From contig NZ_WBWA01000034.1 in assembly GCF_008932295.1 (NCBI RefSeq), positions 1 to 51,590 of the forward strand: 51,590 nucleotides of DNA, given 5' to 3'. The position numbers and the translations under genes were made by a program. This stretch comes from Brucella tritici. GTDB taxonomy: Bacteria > Pseudomonadota > Alphaproteobacteria > Rhizobiales > Rhizobiaceae. Below are positions 18,241 through 29,254 of the stretch, piece after piece. The notes under the pieces were generated by a model, which was given only the letters and a program-made list of their open reading frames with translations, ran no database searches and was not told the origin of the DNA. The stretch's first letter is position 1. Each line of letters starts with the position of its first letter.

Positions 18241-19074
18241 TTAAAGCCCCTTCGCGATGCGATCAAAAGCCATGAGCTTTTCGAGAAGTGCAGGCATTTT
18301 ATCCACCGGAACCATGTTCGGGCCATCGGATGGTGCATTATCCGGATCCTGATGCGTTTCGATGAAGAGCCCGGCAACGCCAACGGCAACGGCCGCACGC
18401 GCGAGTGTTTCGACGAATTCGCGCTGACCGCCGGTAGAACCACCCTGCCCGCCCGGTTGCTGCACGGAGTGAGTCGCATCAAATACGACCGGTGAGCCGA
18501 GACCTGCCATGATCGGCAAGGAACGCATGTCGGAAACGAGCGTATTATAACCGAACGACGCACCGCGTTCAGTTGCAAGCACATTCGGATTGCCGCTTTC
18601 CGTGATCTTGGAAAGAACGTTCTTCATATCCCACGGTGCCAGAAACTGCCCCTTCTTCACGTTCACGACACGTCCGGTCTTTGCGGCAGCAATCAACAGG
18701 TCGGTCTGGCGGCATAGAAATGCCGGGATTTGCAGGACATCGACCATAGGAGCAACTTCGGCACATTGCTCTTCAGTGTGGACATCCGTCAGCACCGGAA
18801 AGCCGAATTCCTTCTTAAGATCGGAAAAGACTTCCATTGCCTTTTCGAGGCCGATTCCACGCTCAGCCTTCAAGGATGTGCGATTGGCTTTATCGAAGCT
18901 GGACTTGTAAACGAGACCAATGCCGAGCTTATCGGTCATTTCCTTGAGGCGGCCTGCCATATCGAAAGCGTGTTCACGCGTTTCCATCTGGCATGGGCCT
19001 GCTATCAGGGCGAACGGCGCACTGTTTGAAAAAGTAACATTTCCGATTTTTACGGATGGATTGGCGGTCGCCAT
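18241..19074 (-). CDS. kdsA: 3-deoxy-8-phosphooctulonate synthase (KdsA)
   Basis: A 277-residue enzyme that condenses phosphoenolpyruvate with arabinose 5-phosphate to make Kdo 8-phosphate, the precursor of the inner core sugar of LPS. Motifs: [13 protein letters not shown] near residue 25, [43 protein letters not shown] and [12 protein letters not shown]. The cysteine in IAGPC marks the position used by metal-dependent family members. It lies downstream of pyrG, the usual alphaproteobacterial pairing, and upstream of eno. It supplies Kdo for the lipid A made by the lpx genes at 36-40 kb. Confidence 0.96.
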   Translation of the reverse strand: MATANPSVKIGNVTFSNSAPFALIAGPCQMETREHAFDMAGRLKEMTDKLGIGLVYKSSFDKANRTSLKAERGIGLEKAMEVFSDLKKEFGFPVLTDVHTEEQCAEVAPMVDVLQIPAFLCRQTDLLIAAAKTGRVVNVKKGQFLAPWDMKNVLSKITESGNPNVLATERGASFGYNTLVSDMRSLPIMAGLGSPVVFDATHSVQQPGGQGGSTGGQREFVETLARAAVAVGVAGLFIETHQDPDNAPSDGPNMVPVDKMPALLEKLMAFDRIAKGL

Positions 19075-19164
19075 GACGTGAACCTCGATACTGAATGCCT
19101 CGCAAGCATCTTATCTGGCGTAAAGACTGGTCGAAAACAAGAGCACGGCCTGAAAGCAGAAATG

Positions 19165-19188
19165 AAAACGCGCCCCGAAAGGCGCGTT
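19165..19188 (-). terminator. intrinsic terminator of pyrG
   Basis: An 8-bp perfect stem AACGCGCC / GGCGCGTT with a 6-base loop, followed on the minus strand by TTTTC. It begins 7 bases after the pyrG stop and separates pyrG from kdsA. Confidence 0.8.
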
Positions 19189-19194
19189 AGAGTT

Positions 19195-20835
<1,641 letters not shown>

Positions 20836-20861
20836 TTAGACTTTCTTGATTGATTCCGCCA

Positions 20862-20895
20862 CAAAAAAATGCACCCCGGCGGTGTTTTTTCACCG
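20862..20895 (-). promoter_or_regulatory. candidate pyrG leader attenuator
   Basis: On the minus strand, CGGTG and a first CACCG can pair across AAAAAA. The same CACC can instead pair with a later GGTG across GCCGG, and that second hairpin is followed by CA and seven T residues ending 39 bases before the pyrG ATG. The two structures exclude each other, the usual geometry of an antiterminator and terminator. The terminator stem is only 4 bp, so this is a candidate only. Confidence 0.4.
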
Positions 20896-20925
20896 AAGCC
20901 AGGCGGTAATCGTCGTTGCACAAAG

Positions 20926-20949
20926 AAAAACCGGAGCCAGAAACCCCGG
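20926..20949 (-). terminator. intrinsic terminator upstream of pyrG
   Basis: On the minus strand a 6-bp stem (CCGGGG / CTCCGG, including one G-T pair) with a 7-base loop is followed by TTTTTCTTT. Just upstream a perfect GAATAC / GTATTC hairpin (20953-20968) stands. This may be a second terminator for the L,D-transpeptidase gene or the 3-prime end of a short leader or small RNA. Confidence 0.65.
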
Positions 20950-21051
20950 AGCGAATACGTCTGTATTCTCTAGCGCCCCTATTCATATAAAGCCACGTCG
21001 AAGCTCGAAATCCACAGCTTCCACCTGCCAGAATAGCCATTTGCGCAAAAG

Positions 21052-21077
21052 AAAAGGCCGAACTCGTAAGCCCGGCC
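21052..21077 (-). terminator. intrinsic terminator of the L,D-transpeptidase gene
   Basis: On the minus strand GGCCG pairs with CGGCC across a 12-base loop, followed by TTTTCTTTT. It starts 23 bases after the stop codon. Stem is short but the T-tract is good. Confidence 0.65.
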
Positions 21078-21100
21078 ACATTCACATAGTCATTTGCAGA

Positions 21101-21793
21101 TCAGAGAACAACCACTTCGGTGCCCAGACCGACGCGTTCATAAAGATCCATCACATCCTCGTTAATCATGCGGAAGCAGCCGTTGGAAGCCGAGCTGCCG
21201 ATTGTCCAAGGCTGCACCGTGCCGTGAATGCGGATGTAGGTATCCTTGTTGCCCTGAAACAGATACATGGCGCGCGAACCAAGTGGATTGCCCGGACCGC
21301 CATCCATGCCGTTCTTGAAGCGACCATAGTGAGCAGGATCACGCTCGATCATTTCCTTGGTCGGAATCCAGCGCGGCCATTCGCGCTTGGCGCTGATCGT
21401 CGCCGTACCCTGGAATTCCAGACCCTGCTTGCCAACAGCAATACCATAGCGGCGCGCAGTCGAGGAGGTTTCCACAAGATAGAGGAAACGCTGCTTCGGA
21501 TCGATCACAATCGTGCCCGGCTTGTAACCGGTGAAAGCAACTTCCTGCGGACGGAACTTTGGATCGACGCTATATTTGTTAGCCTTGACCGTATTGCCGC
21601 TCTTGGAAGCCTTTTTCTTCTTCGGCTTTTCCGGATTGGCCTTGGCATCGCTTGAAAGCGCAACTTGCTGAACGGTTGCGGCAGCCTCGTTGAGCTGCGC
21701 TTCAGCGCTTACCGGCGAGGCTGCAAATGCCGGAGCGGCTGCTCCAATGCAGAGACTTGCAATACCTGCCATCAGAATACGGCGTGAAAACAT
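21101..21793 (-). CDS. L,D-transpeptidase (YkuD domain), exported
   Basis: A 230-residue exported protein. A signal peptide is clear at residues 1-27 (basic MFSRR, hydrophobic core, APAFAA cleavage region). A Lys-rich linker follows (PEKPKKKKASKSG), then the YkuD catalytic domain with His190 and Cys206 in IHGTVQ ... SASNGCFRM, matching the H-x(n)-S-x-G-C-x-R signature. Such enzymes form 3-3 peptidoglycan cross-links or attach proteins to peptidoglycan; in Brucella-type bacteria, envelope proteins linked to peptidoglycan by such enzymes are known. I start at the ATG at 21791-21793 because it opens the signal peptide; upstream in-frame starts would bury it. Confidence 0.92.
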   Translation of the reverse strand: MFSRRILMAGIASLCIGAAAPAFAASPVSAEAQLNEAAATVQQVALSSDAKANPEKPKKKKASKSGNTVKANKYSVDPKFRPQEVAFTGYKPGTIVIDPKQRFLYLVETSSTARRYGIAVGKQGLEFQGTATISAKREWPRWIPTKEMIERDPAHYGRFKNGMDGGPGNPLGSRAMYLFQGNKDTYIRIHGTVQPWTIGSSASNGCFRMINEDVMDLYERVGLGTEVVVL

Positions 21794-21969
21794 GTTCGGT
21801 TCCCGAAAATTCAAGCACAAGGGAGAAACGCCTGCCGCGTTCATTGCGACCAGACTTTCGCCCTGCTTACTGCAAAGCGATCCGGTTCTCAATTCGCTGC
21901 CACCATTGTGCAATGCGATTCGCTGCAGCGTATTGCCTAGCTGCAACACTTTGCAGCCCCATGGTTAAC

Positions 21970-21999
21970 AAAAGGAAAACCGGCCACGAGGGCCGGTTT
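21970..21999 (-). terminator. intrinsic terminator of secG
   Basis: A 9-bp perfect stem AAACCGGCC / GGCCGGTTT with a 5-base loop. On the minus strand the stem is followed by a T-rich tail (TTTTCCTTTTGTT). It lies 28 bases after the secG stop. Confidence 0.88.
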
Positions 22000-22026
22000 C
22001 GCATTCTGTTCATTTTGCCCGTGTTT

Positions 22027-22479
22027 TTACTGCGAGCTTGGAACCGGATTGGCCGGGGTTTCCGGAACAACCGGAGCCTGCGGCTGCGTAGCATCGGGCT
22101 GCGTTGCCGGCGCCTCAGCGCCCGGTGTGGTCTGATTGGCGTCAGGACGCGAAGACTCACCGCCCAACTGGTTAAGGATACCGCCACCATTGCCGCCTGC
22201 CGGAGCAGTCTGGCTGCCGGATGCAGCCGGAATACGGTTGAGGATATCGGTCGGCTTTTCACCGTAGCGCGCCATGATGCCCAGAATAAGCGAGGTCGCG
22301 AAGAAACCGATCGCGAGAATGGCTGTCGTGCGGGTCAGCGCGTTAGCCGCGCCACGAGCCGTCATGAACCCTGAACCGCCGCCAATGCCAAGGCCACCGC
22401 CTTCCGAACGCTGGATAAGCACAACGCCGACAAGCGCCAGCACGATCAACAAATGAATGACAATGATTACGGTCTGCAT
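22027..22479 (-). CDS. secG: protein-export membrane protein SecG
   Basis: A 150-residue subunit of the SecYEG translocon with two membrane helices (about 2-20 and 53-73) around the conserved loop VVLIQRSEGGGLGIGGGSGFMTARGAANALTRTTA, seen here in pieces. The C-terminal half (about 75-150) is a long Gly/Pro/Gln/Thr-rich tail, much longer than in E. coli and typical of alphaproteobacterial SecG. It follows tpiA, a common pairing. It ends at a strong terminator, so tpiA-secG may be one transcript. Confidence 0.95.
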   Translation of the reverse strand: MQTVIIVIHLLIVLALVGVVLIQRSEGGGLGIGGGSGFMTARGAANALTRTTAILAIGFFATSLILGIMARYGEKPTDILNRIPAASGSQTAPAGGNGGGILNQLGGESSRPDANQTTPGAEAPATQPDATQPQAPVVPETPANPVPSSQ

Positions 22480-22580
22480 GGGTTACGGTCTTTATATCCC
22501 TAAAACTAGAGCGGCTCTTTACACGCTATTGTCCAATAATCCAAGCCCTGAGACCAAGATAGACAGACGTGACGTGCCGG

Positions 22581-23345
22581 TTACAAATTACGGTAGGTTT
22601 CGCATATGGCGAGAAAATCGTTCGCCTTCAAGCTCGCACCGCCGACAAGCGCCCCGTCAACATCCGCAACGCCCAGCAATTCCAGCGCATTTGAAGGCTT
22701 TACCGAACCGCCGTAGAGCAGTCGAAGATGCGCGCCCTTCGTGCCGAAGCGTTCAACCAGCTGCGAACGCATGAAGGCATGCGCAGCGCGTACGTCCTGC
22801 ACCGTCGGCGTCAGCCCCGTACCGATCGCCCAAACCGGTTCGTAAGCAATGATCGTATTCTCAGCATTGACGCCATCCGGCAAGGAGCCAGCAAGCTGCT
22901 TGCCGATTACATCCAGCGTACGCTCTGCCTTGCGCTCATCAGCGGTTTCACCGACGCAAACAATTGCGATCAGTCCGGCAGTCCATGCGGCCTCGGTCTT
23001 GGCGCGGATGGTTTCATTGCTTTCATGATGGTCGGTCCGGCGCTCAGAATGACCGATGATGACATGCGTCGCGCCTGCTTCCTTCAGCATCTCGGCGGAA
23101 ACATCGCCCGTATGCGCACCGGACACTTTATGGTGAGCATCCTGACCGCCGAGACCAACAGTCTCGCCTTCGAGCGTTTCAGCCGCGCGGGAAAGAAGTG
23201 TAGCAGGCACACAGATGACTGCATCGAGCTTGCGGCCGAGATCGGAGCTCAGACCGGCAGCAATCGCACGCAATTCGGTCAGGGATTCTCCCGTGCCATT
23301 CATCTTCCAGTTGCCAGCAACCAGCGGACGGATTCCCGGAGTCAT
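22581..23345 (-). CDS. tpiA: triosephosphate isomerase
   Basis: A 254-residue TIM-barrel enzyme that interconverts dihydroxyacetone phosphate and glyceraldehyde 3-phosphate. Motifs: the N-terminal lysine in VAGNWKMNG, the catalytic histidine in [10 protein letters not shown], the catalytic glutamate and flexible loop in [11 protein letters not shown], and the phosphate-binding [12 protein letters not shown] and GALVGGASL. Complete length. It is divergent from ppiD; the 219-base gap between them holds a perfect inverted repeat at 23462-23490. secG follows 101 bases downstream. Confidence 0.97.
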   Translation of the reverse strand: MTPGIRPLVAGNWKMNGTGESLTELRAIAAGLSSDLGRKLDAVICVPATLLSRAAETLEGETVGLGGQDAHHKVSGAHTGDVSAEMLKEAGATHVIIGHSERRTDHHESNETIRAKTEAAWTAGLIAIVCVGETADERKAERTLDVIGKQLAGSLPDGVNAENTIIAYEPVWAIGTGLTPTVQDVRAAHAFMRSQLVERFGTKGAHLRLLYGGSVKPSNALELLGVADVDGALVGGASLKANDFLAICETYRNL

Positions 23346-23461
23346 TTTGTTCTCCTCGCCTGTTCAAAACAGCAGATGCGACCGCCTGTTGAGGGTCGGT
23401 CAGCACCAAAATTTGCCACTGACTAAGCGTATTCGTGCCGCAATGCAAATGTTCTTGAGTG

Positions 23462-23490
23462 CCTATATGCAATGAGACCTTGCATATAGG
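23462..23490. promoter_or_regulatory. perfect inverted repeat between tpiA and ppiD
   Basis: Arms CCTATATGCAA (23462-23472) and TTGCATATAGG (23480-23490) are exact reverse complements around a 7-base spacer. It lies in the shared upstream region of two divergent genes and has no T-tract, so a protein-binding site is more likely than a terminator. About 20 bases beyond it, TTGAGG and TATCTA spaced 18 bases apart could be a ppiD promoter. Confidence 0.55.
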
Positions 23491-23564
23491 GCTGGCTTGA
23501 GGTTATCCCCTGACTGGCTCTATCTATAAAAGCCGAGCCTCGATTTGTTCTTGAAGGGTTTCCA

Positions 23565-25451
23565 ATGCTCGACAGCCTGCGTTCCGCCGCTCAATCCTGG
23601 GTCGCCAAACTTCTGCTTGGCCTGCTTGTACTGAGCTTTGCGATCTGGGGCATCTCCGATGTCTTTCGCGGTGGCCTGTCAGGCAATGCCGCTTTGACGG
23701 CTGGCGGTTCCGAAGTGAGCGCCACTGATTATCGTTTCGCTTATGAGCAGCAGATGATGCGCCTGTCTCAACAGTTCCGCCAGCGTTTGACGCGCGAACA
23801 GGCAAAAACCCTCGGTGTCGAAAATCAAGTGCTCGCTCAGCTCGCAGCCGGTGTGGTTCTGGATGAAGGTGCGCGCAACATGCAGCTCGGCCTTTCCAAG
23901 GATGGAATTGCTCGACTGACTGGTGAAGATCCGGCTTTCCATGATGCAAGCGGCAACTTCAATCGTGCGCAGTTTGATGCGGTTCTTCGTCAGTCCGGCA
24001 TTCGTGCGCAGGATTACCTGGACAATCGCGCGAAAGTGGCCCGCCGTCAGCAGATCGTGGAAGCTGCAACGGACGGCATCAAACTTCCAAACGCAGCATT
24101 GAAGGCGCTGGCTCTTTATCAGCGGGAAACCCGCAGCGCCGACTATGTGACCATTCAGGCTGAAAAGGCCGATGCTGTCCCTGCCCCGTCCGAAGATGCA
24201 CTCAAGACTTATTTTGACGCGCACAAGGACGAGTACAAGGCGCCGGAATACCGGAAAATAACCTATGTGAAGCTGGAACCGGCCGATATTGCCGATCCGT
24301 CCGCCGTCACGCAGGACGAAATCAACGAATACCATGAAAAGAACAAGGACCGCTTCAGCACGATCGAAAAGCGCACCATCGAGCAATTGAGCTTTGCCGA
24401 TGATGCCGCCGCCGAAGCTGCCCAGCAGAAAATTGCCGCTGGAACGAGCTTCACCGACATCGGCAAGGAGCAGGGCAAAACGGAAGACGACCTGAAGCTT
24501 GGTACGTTTGAGAAATCGGCTATTCCTGATCAGGCAGTTGCCGACGCAGCTTTTGCACTGGCGGAAAACGGTGTCAGCCCGGTCGTGAAGGGCGGCTTCG
24601 GTCCGGTTATCCTGCGCGTGACGCAGATCGAACCAGCTCATGTGAAGCCACAAGCCGAAGTTGAAGGCGAAATTCGCACCACGCTTGCCAACAATATCGC
24701 AGCAAGCAGCATCAGCGGCATTCATGACTCCTATGAGCAGGACCGTTCCGACGGCGCATCCATGGCTGATGTGGCAAAGAAGCTGAGCCTCAAGTCCGTC
24801 ACGGTGGAAGCCGTCGATTCCGAGGGCAACGATCCTTCCGGTAATCCGGTGCAGTTGCCAAACTCGGAAGCGTTGCTTTCTGCGGCCTTCCAGGCTGATC
24901 AGGGTTTCGACAACGACGCCCTGACCATGAGCAATGTCGGCTATCTCTGGTACCAGATTGATGGTGTAACTCCGGCACGTGAACGTACGCTCGACGAAGT
25001 CAAGGACAAGGTTGTAGCAGCGTGGAAGGGCGAAGAGGCTGTCAAGCGCCTTAACCAGCGTGTAGACGAGCTGAAGAAGCGTCTTGACGGCGGCGCGACA
25101 CTCGACGCAATCGCTGGAGAACTGGGCGTCGAGAAGCAGACCAAGCGTGGTATTGTTCGCACCACCAACGACGCCGATATCGGAACGGCTGCCGCAGCGC
25201 AGATTTTCCGTGGAGCAAATGGCCTGACCGGCAGCGCCGCAGCGCCTTCGGATGATGCACAGATCCTGTTCAAGGTTGTTGAAGTAACCGAACCTGCCGG
25301 AGCAGGTCCGGAAGCTATTCCGGAACAGCAGCAGAAGTATCTGGCGACGTCACTCTCGGATGACGTTCTCGAACAGCTCGTCGGCGAATTGCAGAAGCAG
25401 TACCCTGTGAAGATAAACCAGACCGTCATTAACAACGCTCTGGCGTTTTAA
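23565..25451 (+). CDS. ppiD: PpiD-like membrane-anchored peptidyl-prolyl isomerase
   Basis: A 628-residue periplasmic folding factor. One N-terminal membrane anchor (about residues 15-34, LLLGLLVLSFAIWGISDVF) is followed by a SurA_N-like chaperone region (about 40-170) and a parvulin-type PPIase domain near 240-360, then a second helical region. The parvulin signature is weak, as in E. coli PpiD, whose isomerase activity is also doubtful. It helps outer membrane proteins leave the Sec translocon, in keeping with bamA elsewhere in the window. The stop is 18 bases before trpD. ppiD-trpD-trpC-moaC-moeA-lexA is a recurring alphaproteobacterial order. Confidence 0.92.
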   Translation: MLDSLRSAAQSWVAKLLLGLLVLSFAIWGISDVFRGGLSGNAALTAGGSEVSATDYRFAYEQQMMRLSQQFRQRLTREQAKTLGVENQVLAQLAAGVVLDEGARNMQLGLSKDGIARLTGEDPAFHDASGNFNRAQFDAVLRQSGIRAQDYLDNRAKVARRQQIVEAATDGIKLPNAALKALALYQRETRSADYVTIQAEKADAVPAPSEDALKTYFDAHKDEYKAPEYRKITYVKLEPADIADPSAVTQDEINEYHEKNKDRFSTIEKRTIEQLSFADDAAAEAAQQKIAAGTSFTDIGKEQGKTEDDLKLGTFEKSAIPDQAVADAAFALAENGVSPVVKGGFGPVILRVTQIEPAHVKPQAEVEGEIRTTLANNIAASSISGIHDSYEQDRSDGASMADVAKKLSLKSVTVEAVDSEGNDPSGNPVQLPNSEALLSAAFQADQGFDNDALTMSNVGYLWYQIDGVTPARERTLDEVKDKVVAAWKGEEAVKRLNQRVDELKKRLDGGATLDAIAGELGVEKQTKRGIVRTTNDADIGTAAAAQIFRGANGLTGSAAAPSDDAQILFKVVEVTEPAGAGPEAIPEQQQKYLATSLSDDVLEQLVGELQKQYPVKINQTVINNALAF

Positions 25452-25469
25452 GGATGGTGGGCATTCAAA

Positions 25470-26489
25470 ATGGCTGATCTAAAACCTTATATTGCGAAAG
25501 CTGCTGCTGGAGAGCCGCTTTCGCTCGAGGATTCCAGGGCCGCCTTCGACATCATGATGTCGGGCCAGGCAACGCCGTCGCAAATCGGCGGACTGCTGAT
25601 GGCATTGCGTGTACGCGGTGAAACCGTGCCGGAAATCGCCGGTGCCGTTGCCTCCATGCGCTCGCGTATGTTGGGAGTTTCCGCTCCCGACAATGCTATC
25701 GATATTGTTGGAACCGGTGGTGATCAATCAGGCTCATACAACGTCTCAAGCTGCTCGGCGTTTGTTGTTGCTGGCGCGGGTGTTCCCGTCGCCAAGCATG
25801 GCAACCGCGCCCTCTCCTCCCGCTCCGGCGCAGCCGATGCGCTAGCCGCGCTCGGTATCAATATCGAGGCAGACGCGAGCATCATTGGTCGCAGCATTAC
25901 AGAAGCCGGTCTTGGCTTCATGTTTGCGCCGATGCACCATTCTGCCATGCGCCATGTAGGCCCTTCCCGCGTTGAACTCGGCACACGCACCATCTTCAAT
26001 CTGCTTGGCCCTCTTTCCAACCCGGCCAGTGTCAAGCGTCAGCTTGTCGGGGTATTCGCTCCACAATGGCTCGTGCCGCTGGCTGAAGTGCTCAAGGAAC
26101 TCGGTTCCGAAGCGGCTTGGGTTGTCTATGGCGATGGTCTCGACGAAATGACTACCGCGGGCACGACACAGGTTGCTGCCCTCGAAAACGGTCAAATCCG
26201 CACCTTTGAGATCACACCGGAAGAAGTTGGACTCCGTCGTTGCGATCCGGCAGAACTGAAAGGCGGCGAGGCTTCGGTAAACGCCAAGGCTCTACTGGGT
26301 GTGCTTGAAGGCGAGAAAAACGCCTATCGAGATATCGTTCTGCTCAATTCGGGCGCGGCGCTCGTCATTTCTGGCAAAGCGGAAAATCTGAAAGAAGGCA
26401 TCGCACTCGCTGCGCAATCCATCGACAGTGGTGCAGCACTTGCTGTTTTGCAGAAGGTGATTGCCGTTTCGAACGACAAGGCCGCCTGA
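25470..26489 (+). CDS. trpD: anthranilate phosphoribosyltransferase
   Basis: A 339-residue enzyme of tryptophan synthesis, joining anthranilate to PRPP. Motifs: [14 protein letters not shown] (the diphosphate-binding loop), [17 protein letters not shown], and the metal-binding DE in [10 protein letters not shown]. The glutamine amidotransferase part (TrpG) is not fused, as in other Rhizobiales, where TrpE and TrpG are fused elsewhere. It is followed by trpC 16 bases later; other trp genes are absent, the usual split arrangement. Confidence 0.97.
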   Translation: MADLKPYIAKAAAGEPLSLEDSRAAFDIMMSGQATPSQIGGLLMALRVRGETVPEIAGAVASMRSRMLGVSAPDNAIDIVGTGGDQSGSYNVSSCSAFVVAGAGVPVAKHGNRALSSRSGAADALAALGINIEADASIIGRSITEAGLGFMFAPMHHSAMRHVGPSRVELGTRTIFNLLGPLSNPASVKRQLVGVFAPQWLVPLAEVLKELGSEAAWVVYGDGLDEMTTAGTTQVAALENGQIRTFEITPEEVGLRRCDPAELKGGEASVNAKALLGVLEGEKNAYRDIVLLNSGAALVISGKAENLKEGIALAAQSIDSGAALAVLQKVIAVSNDKAA

Positions 26490-26505
26490 CGGAAAGGATT
26501 AAGTC

Positions 26506-27306
26506 ATGTCCACTGACATTCTGCGCAAAATCGAGACTTACAAGCGCGAAGAAATCGCCGCTGCAAAGGCCAAGCGCACAGTCGCTGATTTGAAGGCACG
26601 AGCGCAGGACCAGGAAGCGCCGCGTGGTTTCCTCAAGGCATTGGAAGCGAAACGAGCCGCCAACGAATTCGCGCTGATCGCCGAGATCAAGAAGGCAAGT
26701 CCATCGAAAGGCCTGATCCGCCCTGATTTTGATCCGCCCGCACTCGCAAAAGCCTATGAAGCCGGTGGTGCTGCATGTCTCTCTGTTTTGACTGACACGC
26801 CTTCATTTCAAGGAGCACCCGAATTTCTAACGGCAGCTCGCAACGCTTGCGGTCTCCCTGCCCTACGCAAGGATTTTCTGTTCGATACCTATCAGGTACA
26901 CGAAGCCCGTAGTTGGGGTGCCGATTGCATTCTGATCATTCTGGCGAGCGTCGATGATGATTTGGCGAAGGCGCTCGAAGATACTGCATTCGAACTCGGC
27001 ATGGATGCACTCATCGAGGTGCACGACGAAGCCGAGATGGAACGCGCATTGAAGCTTTCATCGCATCTGCTCGGCGTTAACAATCGCAATCTGCGTACAT
27101 TCGAGGTCGATCTGGCCGTTTCCGAACGCCTGTCGAAGATAGCTCCTTCCGATCGTATTCTGGTTGGTGAAAGCGGCATATTCACACACGAAGATTGCCT
27201 GCGTCTGGAGAAGTCGGGGATCGAGACGTTCCTCATCGGCGAGAGCCTGATGCGTAAGACAGATGTCGCAGCCGCGACGCGCGAGCTTCTGATCGGCAAG
27301 GCTTGA
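26506..27306 (+). CDS. trpC: indole-3-glycerol phosphate synthase
   Basis: A 266-residue TIM-barrel enzyme that closes the indole ring. Motifs: [14 protein letters not shown] near residue 60, [50 protein letters not shown] and [12 protein letters not shown]. It is a single-domain protein, not fused to TrpF as in E. coli. It sits between trpD and moaC with very small gaps (3 bases to moaC), so trp and molybdenum cofactor genes share a transcript. Confidence 0.97.
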   Translation: MSTDILRKIETYKREEIAAAKAKRTVADLKARAQDQEAPRGFLKALEAKRAANEFALIAEIKKASPSKGLIRPDFDPPALAKAYEAGGAACLSVLTDTPSFQGAPEFLTAARNACGLPALRKDFLFDTYQVHEARSWGADCILIILASVDDDLAKALEDTAFELGMDALIEVHDEAEMERALKLSSHLLGVNNRNLRTFEVDLAVSERLSKIAPSDRILVGESGIFTHEDCLRLEKSGIETFLIGESLMRKTDVAAATRELLIGKA

Positions 27307-27309
27307 ACA

Positions 27310-27786
27310 ATGACGTCCAAGCTTACGCATATCGACCAGACCGGCGCTGCCAATATGGTGGATGTTGGGGCCAAGGACGAAACGGAACGTCAAGCCATGG
27401 CCGAAGGATCGGTCAAAATGAAGTCGGAAACGCTGGCGCTCATTCTGGAAGGCAATGCCGCGAAGGGCGACGTCATCGGCACGGCGCGTCTGGCGGGCAT
27501 CATGGCGGCCAAAAAGACCGCCGACCTGATTCCCCTCTGCCATTCGCTGATGCTGACCAAAGTAGCTGTCGAGATTGAGCCGGATCAGGCACTGCCTGGC
27601 TTGCGCGTTCGCGCACTCGCCAAGCTCAAGGGACGTACCGGCGTGGAAATGGAAGCCCTCACCGCTGTTTCAGTCACGTGTCTTACGATCTACGACATGG
27701 CCAAAGCCGTCGACAAGCATATGGAGATCGGCGGGATCCGTGTTACCGAAAAGAGCGGCGGCAAGTCAGGTAACTGGAAGGCATAA
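27310..27786 (+). CDS. moaC: cyclic pyranopterin monophosphate synthase MoaC
   Basis: A 158-residue protein that works with MoaA in the first step of molybdenum cofactor synthesis. Motifs: [14 protein letters not shown] near residues 16-29, [19 protein letters not shown], and [23 protein letters not shown], with the active-site lysine region [10 protein letters not shown] at the end. Length is standard. moaA is not nearby. It follows trpC by 3 bases; moeA follows 85 bases later. Confidence 0.97.
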   Translation: MTSKLTHIDQTGAANMVDVGAKDETERQAMAEGSVKMKSETLALILEGNAAKGDVIGTARLAGIMAAKKTADLIPLCHSLMLTKVAVEIEPDQALPGLRVRALAKLKGRTGVEMEALTAVSVTCLTIYDMAKAVDKHMEIGGIRVTEKSGGKSGNWKA

Positions 27787-27871
27787 ACCGCTAAACTTTG
27801 CGCTGGATCAATTGTTCCGCACGGATTCCATGATCTAGACGGGTCTACAATTCAGTTCGAGAGGAAACGCC

Positions 27872-29086
27872 ATGTCCCTTCTCCCCGTCGATGAAGCTCT
27901 GGCCCGCATCCTGAAATCCGCAGAGCCGCACGGCACAGAACAAGTCGCTTTGTCAGATGCGGGTGGGCGTGTAGTTGCAACATCTGTATTAGCACATTTT
28001 CTGCAGCCGCCTTTCGACGGGTCGGCCATGGACGGTTACGCCCTGATCGCACCAAACGACATCTCTTATCCCGTTAAGTTCGATATCATCGGCGAATCGG
28101 CCGCAGGTAATCGCTTCGAAGGCGAATTAGGGGTTGGACAGGCAGTTCGCATTTTTACCGGCGCGCCACTGCCCACAGGCACGGACACAATTGTCATTCA
28201 GGAGCACACTGAGCGTTTTGGCAACCGGCTAACCGTTCACGAAGGAATAGAGCCAGGACGGCATATACGCCGCGCGGGCCTCGATTTTTCGCCCGGCAGT
28301 ATCGTCATTCCGAGCGGGCGTGAGTTGGACGCCGCTGCACTGTCGCTGGCAGCGGCCAGCGGTAATGCGAAGATCGGCGTATTCCAAAAGCCAAAAGTGG
28401 CAATTATTGCGACTGGTGATGAGCTTGTTCCTCCCGGTCAAATACCCGGAAAAGACCAGATTGTTGCATCGAACAGTGTGGGAATTGCCGAGATCGTAAG
28501 GCGAGCCAGCGGAACGCCACAAGATAAGGGGATCATTCCAGATGATCCCGCCAAAATCGAACAGGCAATCGCCGATGGCCTGCAAAGCGGCATCGACATT
28601 CTGGTGACTATCGGCGGCGCTTCCGTCGGCGACCGGGATTTTGTGCATGGCGCATTGCAGAAACTGGGCGTCAATCTCGACTTCTGGAAGATCGCCATGC
28701 GACCCGGAAAACCCCTGATGTATGGACGCATCGAAAAGAACGGCAAGATCGTCCATGTCATCGGCCTGCCGGGTAATCCTGTTTCAAGCCTCGTCTGCAG
28801 CCTTGTTTTTCTCCGTCCTCTTGTGGCCAAGCTTGCCGGAACCAGCCTTGATGCGGATATTCGACCAGCAAAGCTGGGTACTGCCCTGTCTGCAAACGAT
28901 CATCGCCGCGACTATATTAGAGCTACCATCGAATCAGGTCCGGACGGAACGCTGATCGCAAAGCCGTTTCCACTCCAGGATTCGTCTATGCTTTCCGCTC
29001 TCGTCGGCTCGAAAGCACTTCTCATCAGGGACGAGAATGCTCCAGAGGCCGCAATCGGGGATGATTGTCGTGTCCTCATGCTATAG
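27872..29086 (+). CDS. moeA: molybdopterin molybdenumtransferase MoeA
   Basis: A 404-residue enzyme that inserts molybdate into adenylated molybdopterin. Motifs: PPFDGSAMDGYAL near residue 47, RIFTGAPLPTGTDTIVIQE, RRAGLDF, TGDELVPPGQ, the MPT-binding TIGGASVGDRDF, MRPGKPLMYG and the signature GLPGNPVSSLV. Complete length. An AGAGGAAACGCC ribosome site precedes the ATG. The product likely serves molybdoenzymes encoded elsewhere. It is last of the trpDC-moaC-moeA run; 240 bases with two inverted repeats and an SOS box separate it from lexA. Confidence 0.96.
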   Translation: MSLLPVDEALARILKSAEPHGTEQVALSDAGGRVVATSVLAHFLQPPFDGSAMDGYALIAPNDISYPVKFDIIGESAAGNRFEGELGVGQAVRIFTGAPLPTGTDTIVIQEHTERFGNRLTVHEGIEPGRHIRRAGLDFSPGSIVIPSGRELDAAALSLAAASGNAKIGVFQKPKVAIIATGDELVPPGQIPGKDQIVASNSVGIAEIVRRASGTPQDKGIIPDDPAKIEQAIADGLQSGIDILVTIGGASVGDRDFVHGALQKLGVNLDFWKIAMRPGKPLMYGRIEKNGKIVHVIGLPGNPVSSLVCSLVFLRPLVAKLAGTSLDADIRPAKLGTALSANDHRRDYIRATIESGPDGTLIAKPFPLQDSSMLSALVGSKALLIRDENAPEAAIGDDCRVLML

Positions 29087-29114
29087 ATTGAGTATGAATC
29101 TCGGCTCCCACTAA

Positions 29115-29143
29115 AGCATGAGAAAATCGATCTAACTCATGCT
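29115..29143. repeat. inverted repeat after moeA
   Basis: Arms AGCATGAG (29115-29122) and CTCATGCT (29136-29143) are perfect reverse complements around 13 bases. On the plus strand it is followed by AAAATATAT, not a T-run, so terminator function is doubtful. Confidence 0.5.
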
Positions 29144-29233
29144 AAAATATATCTTATTCAGATCAGGCACTAAAGTGTCGTGTCAGTGATTGCCCCGTCC
29201 TGAAACATTCCGTTCAATCTCACCTTGAGCGTT

Positions 29234-29251
29234 AATGGTTTTAAAACCATT
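29234..29251. repeat. perfect 18-bp palindrome upstream of lexA
   Basis: AATGGTTTTAAAACCATT, centred between 29242 and 29243, with no loop. It ends 3 bases before the LexA box. It might bind a regulator; no further support. Confidence 0.45.
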
Positions 29252-29254
29252 GCA

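Noticed and set aside
23679..24725. A 348-codon minus-strand frame opposite ppiD
   Set aside because: Shadow frame; the plus strand has a membrane anchor and a family match.
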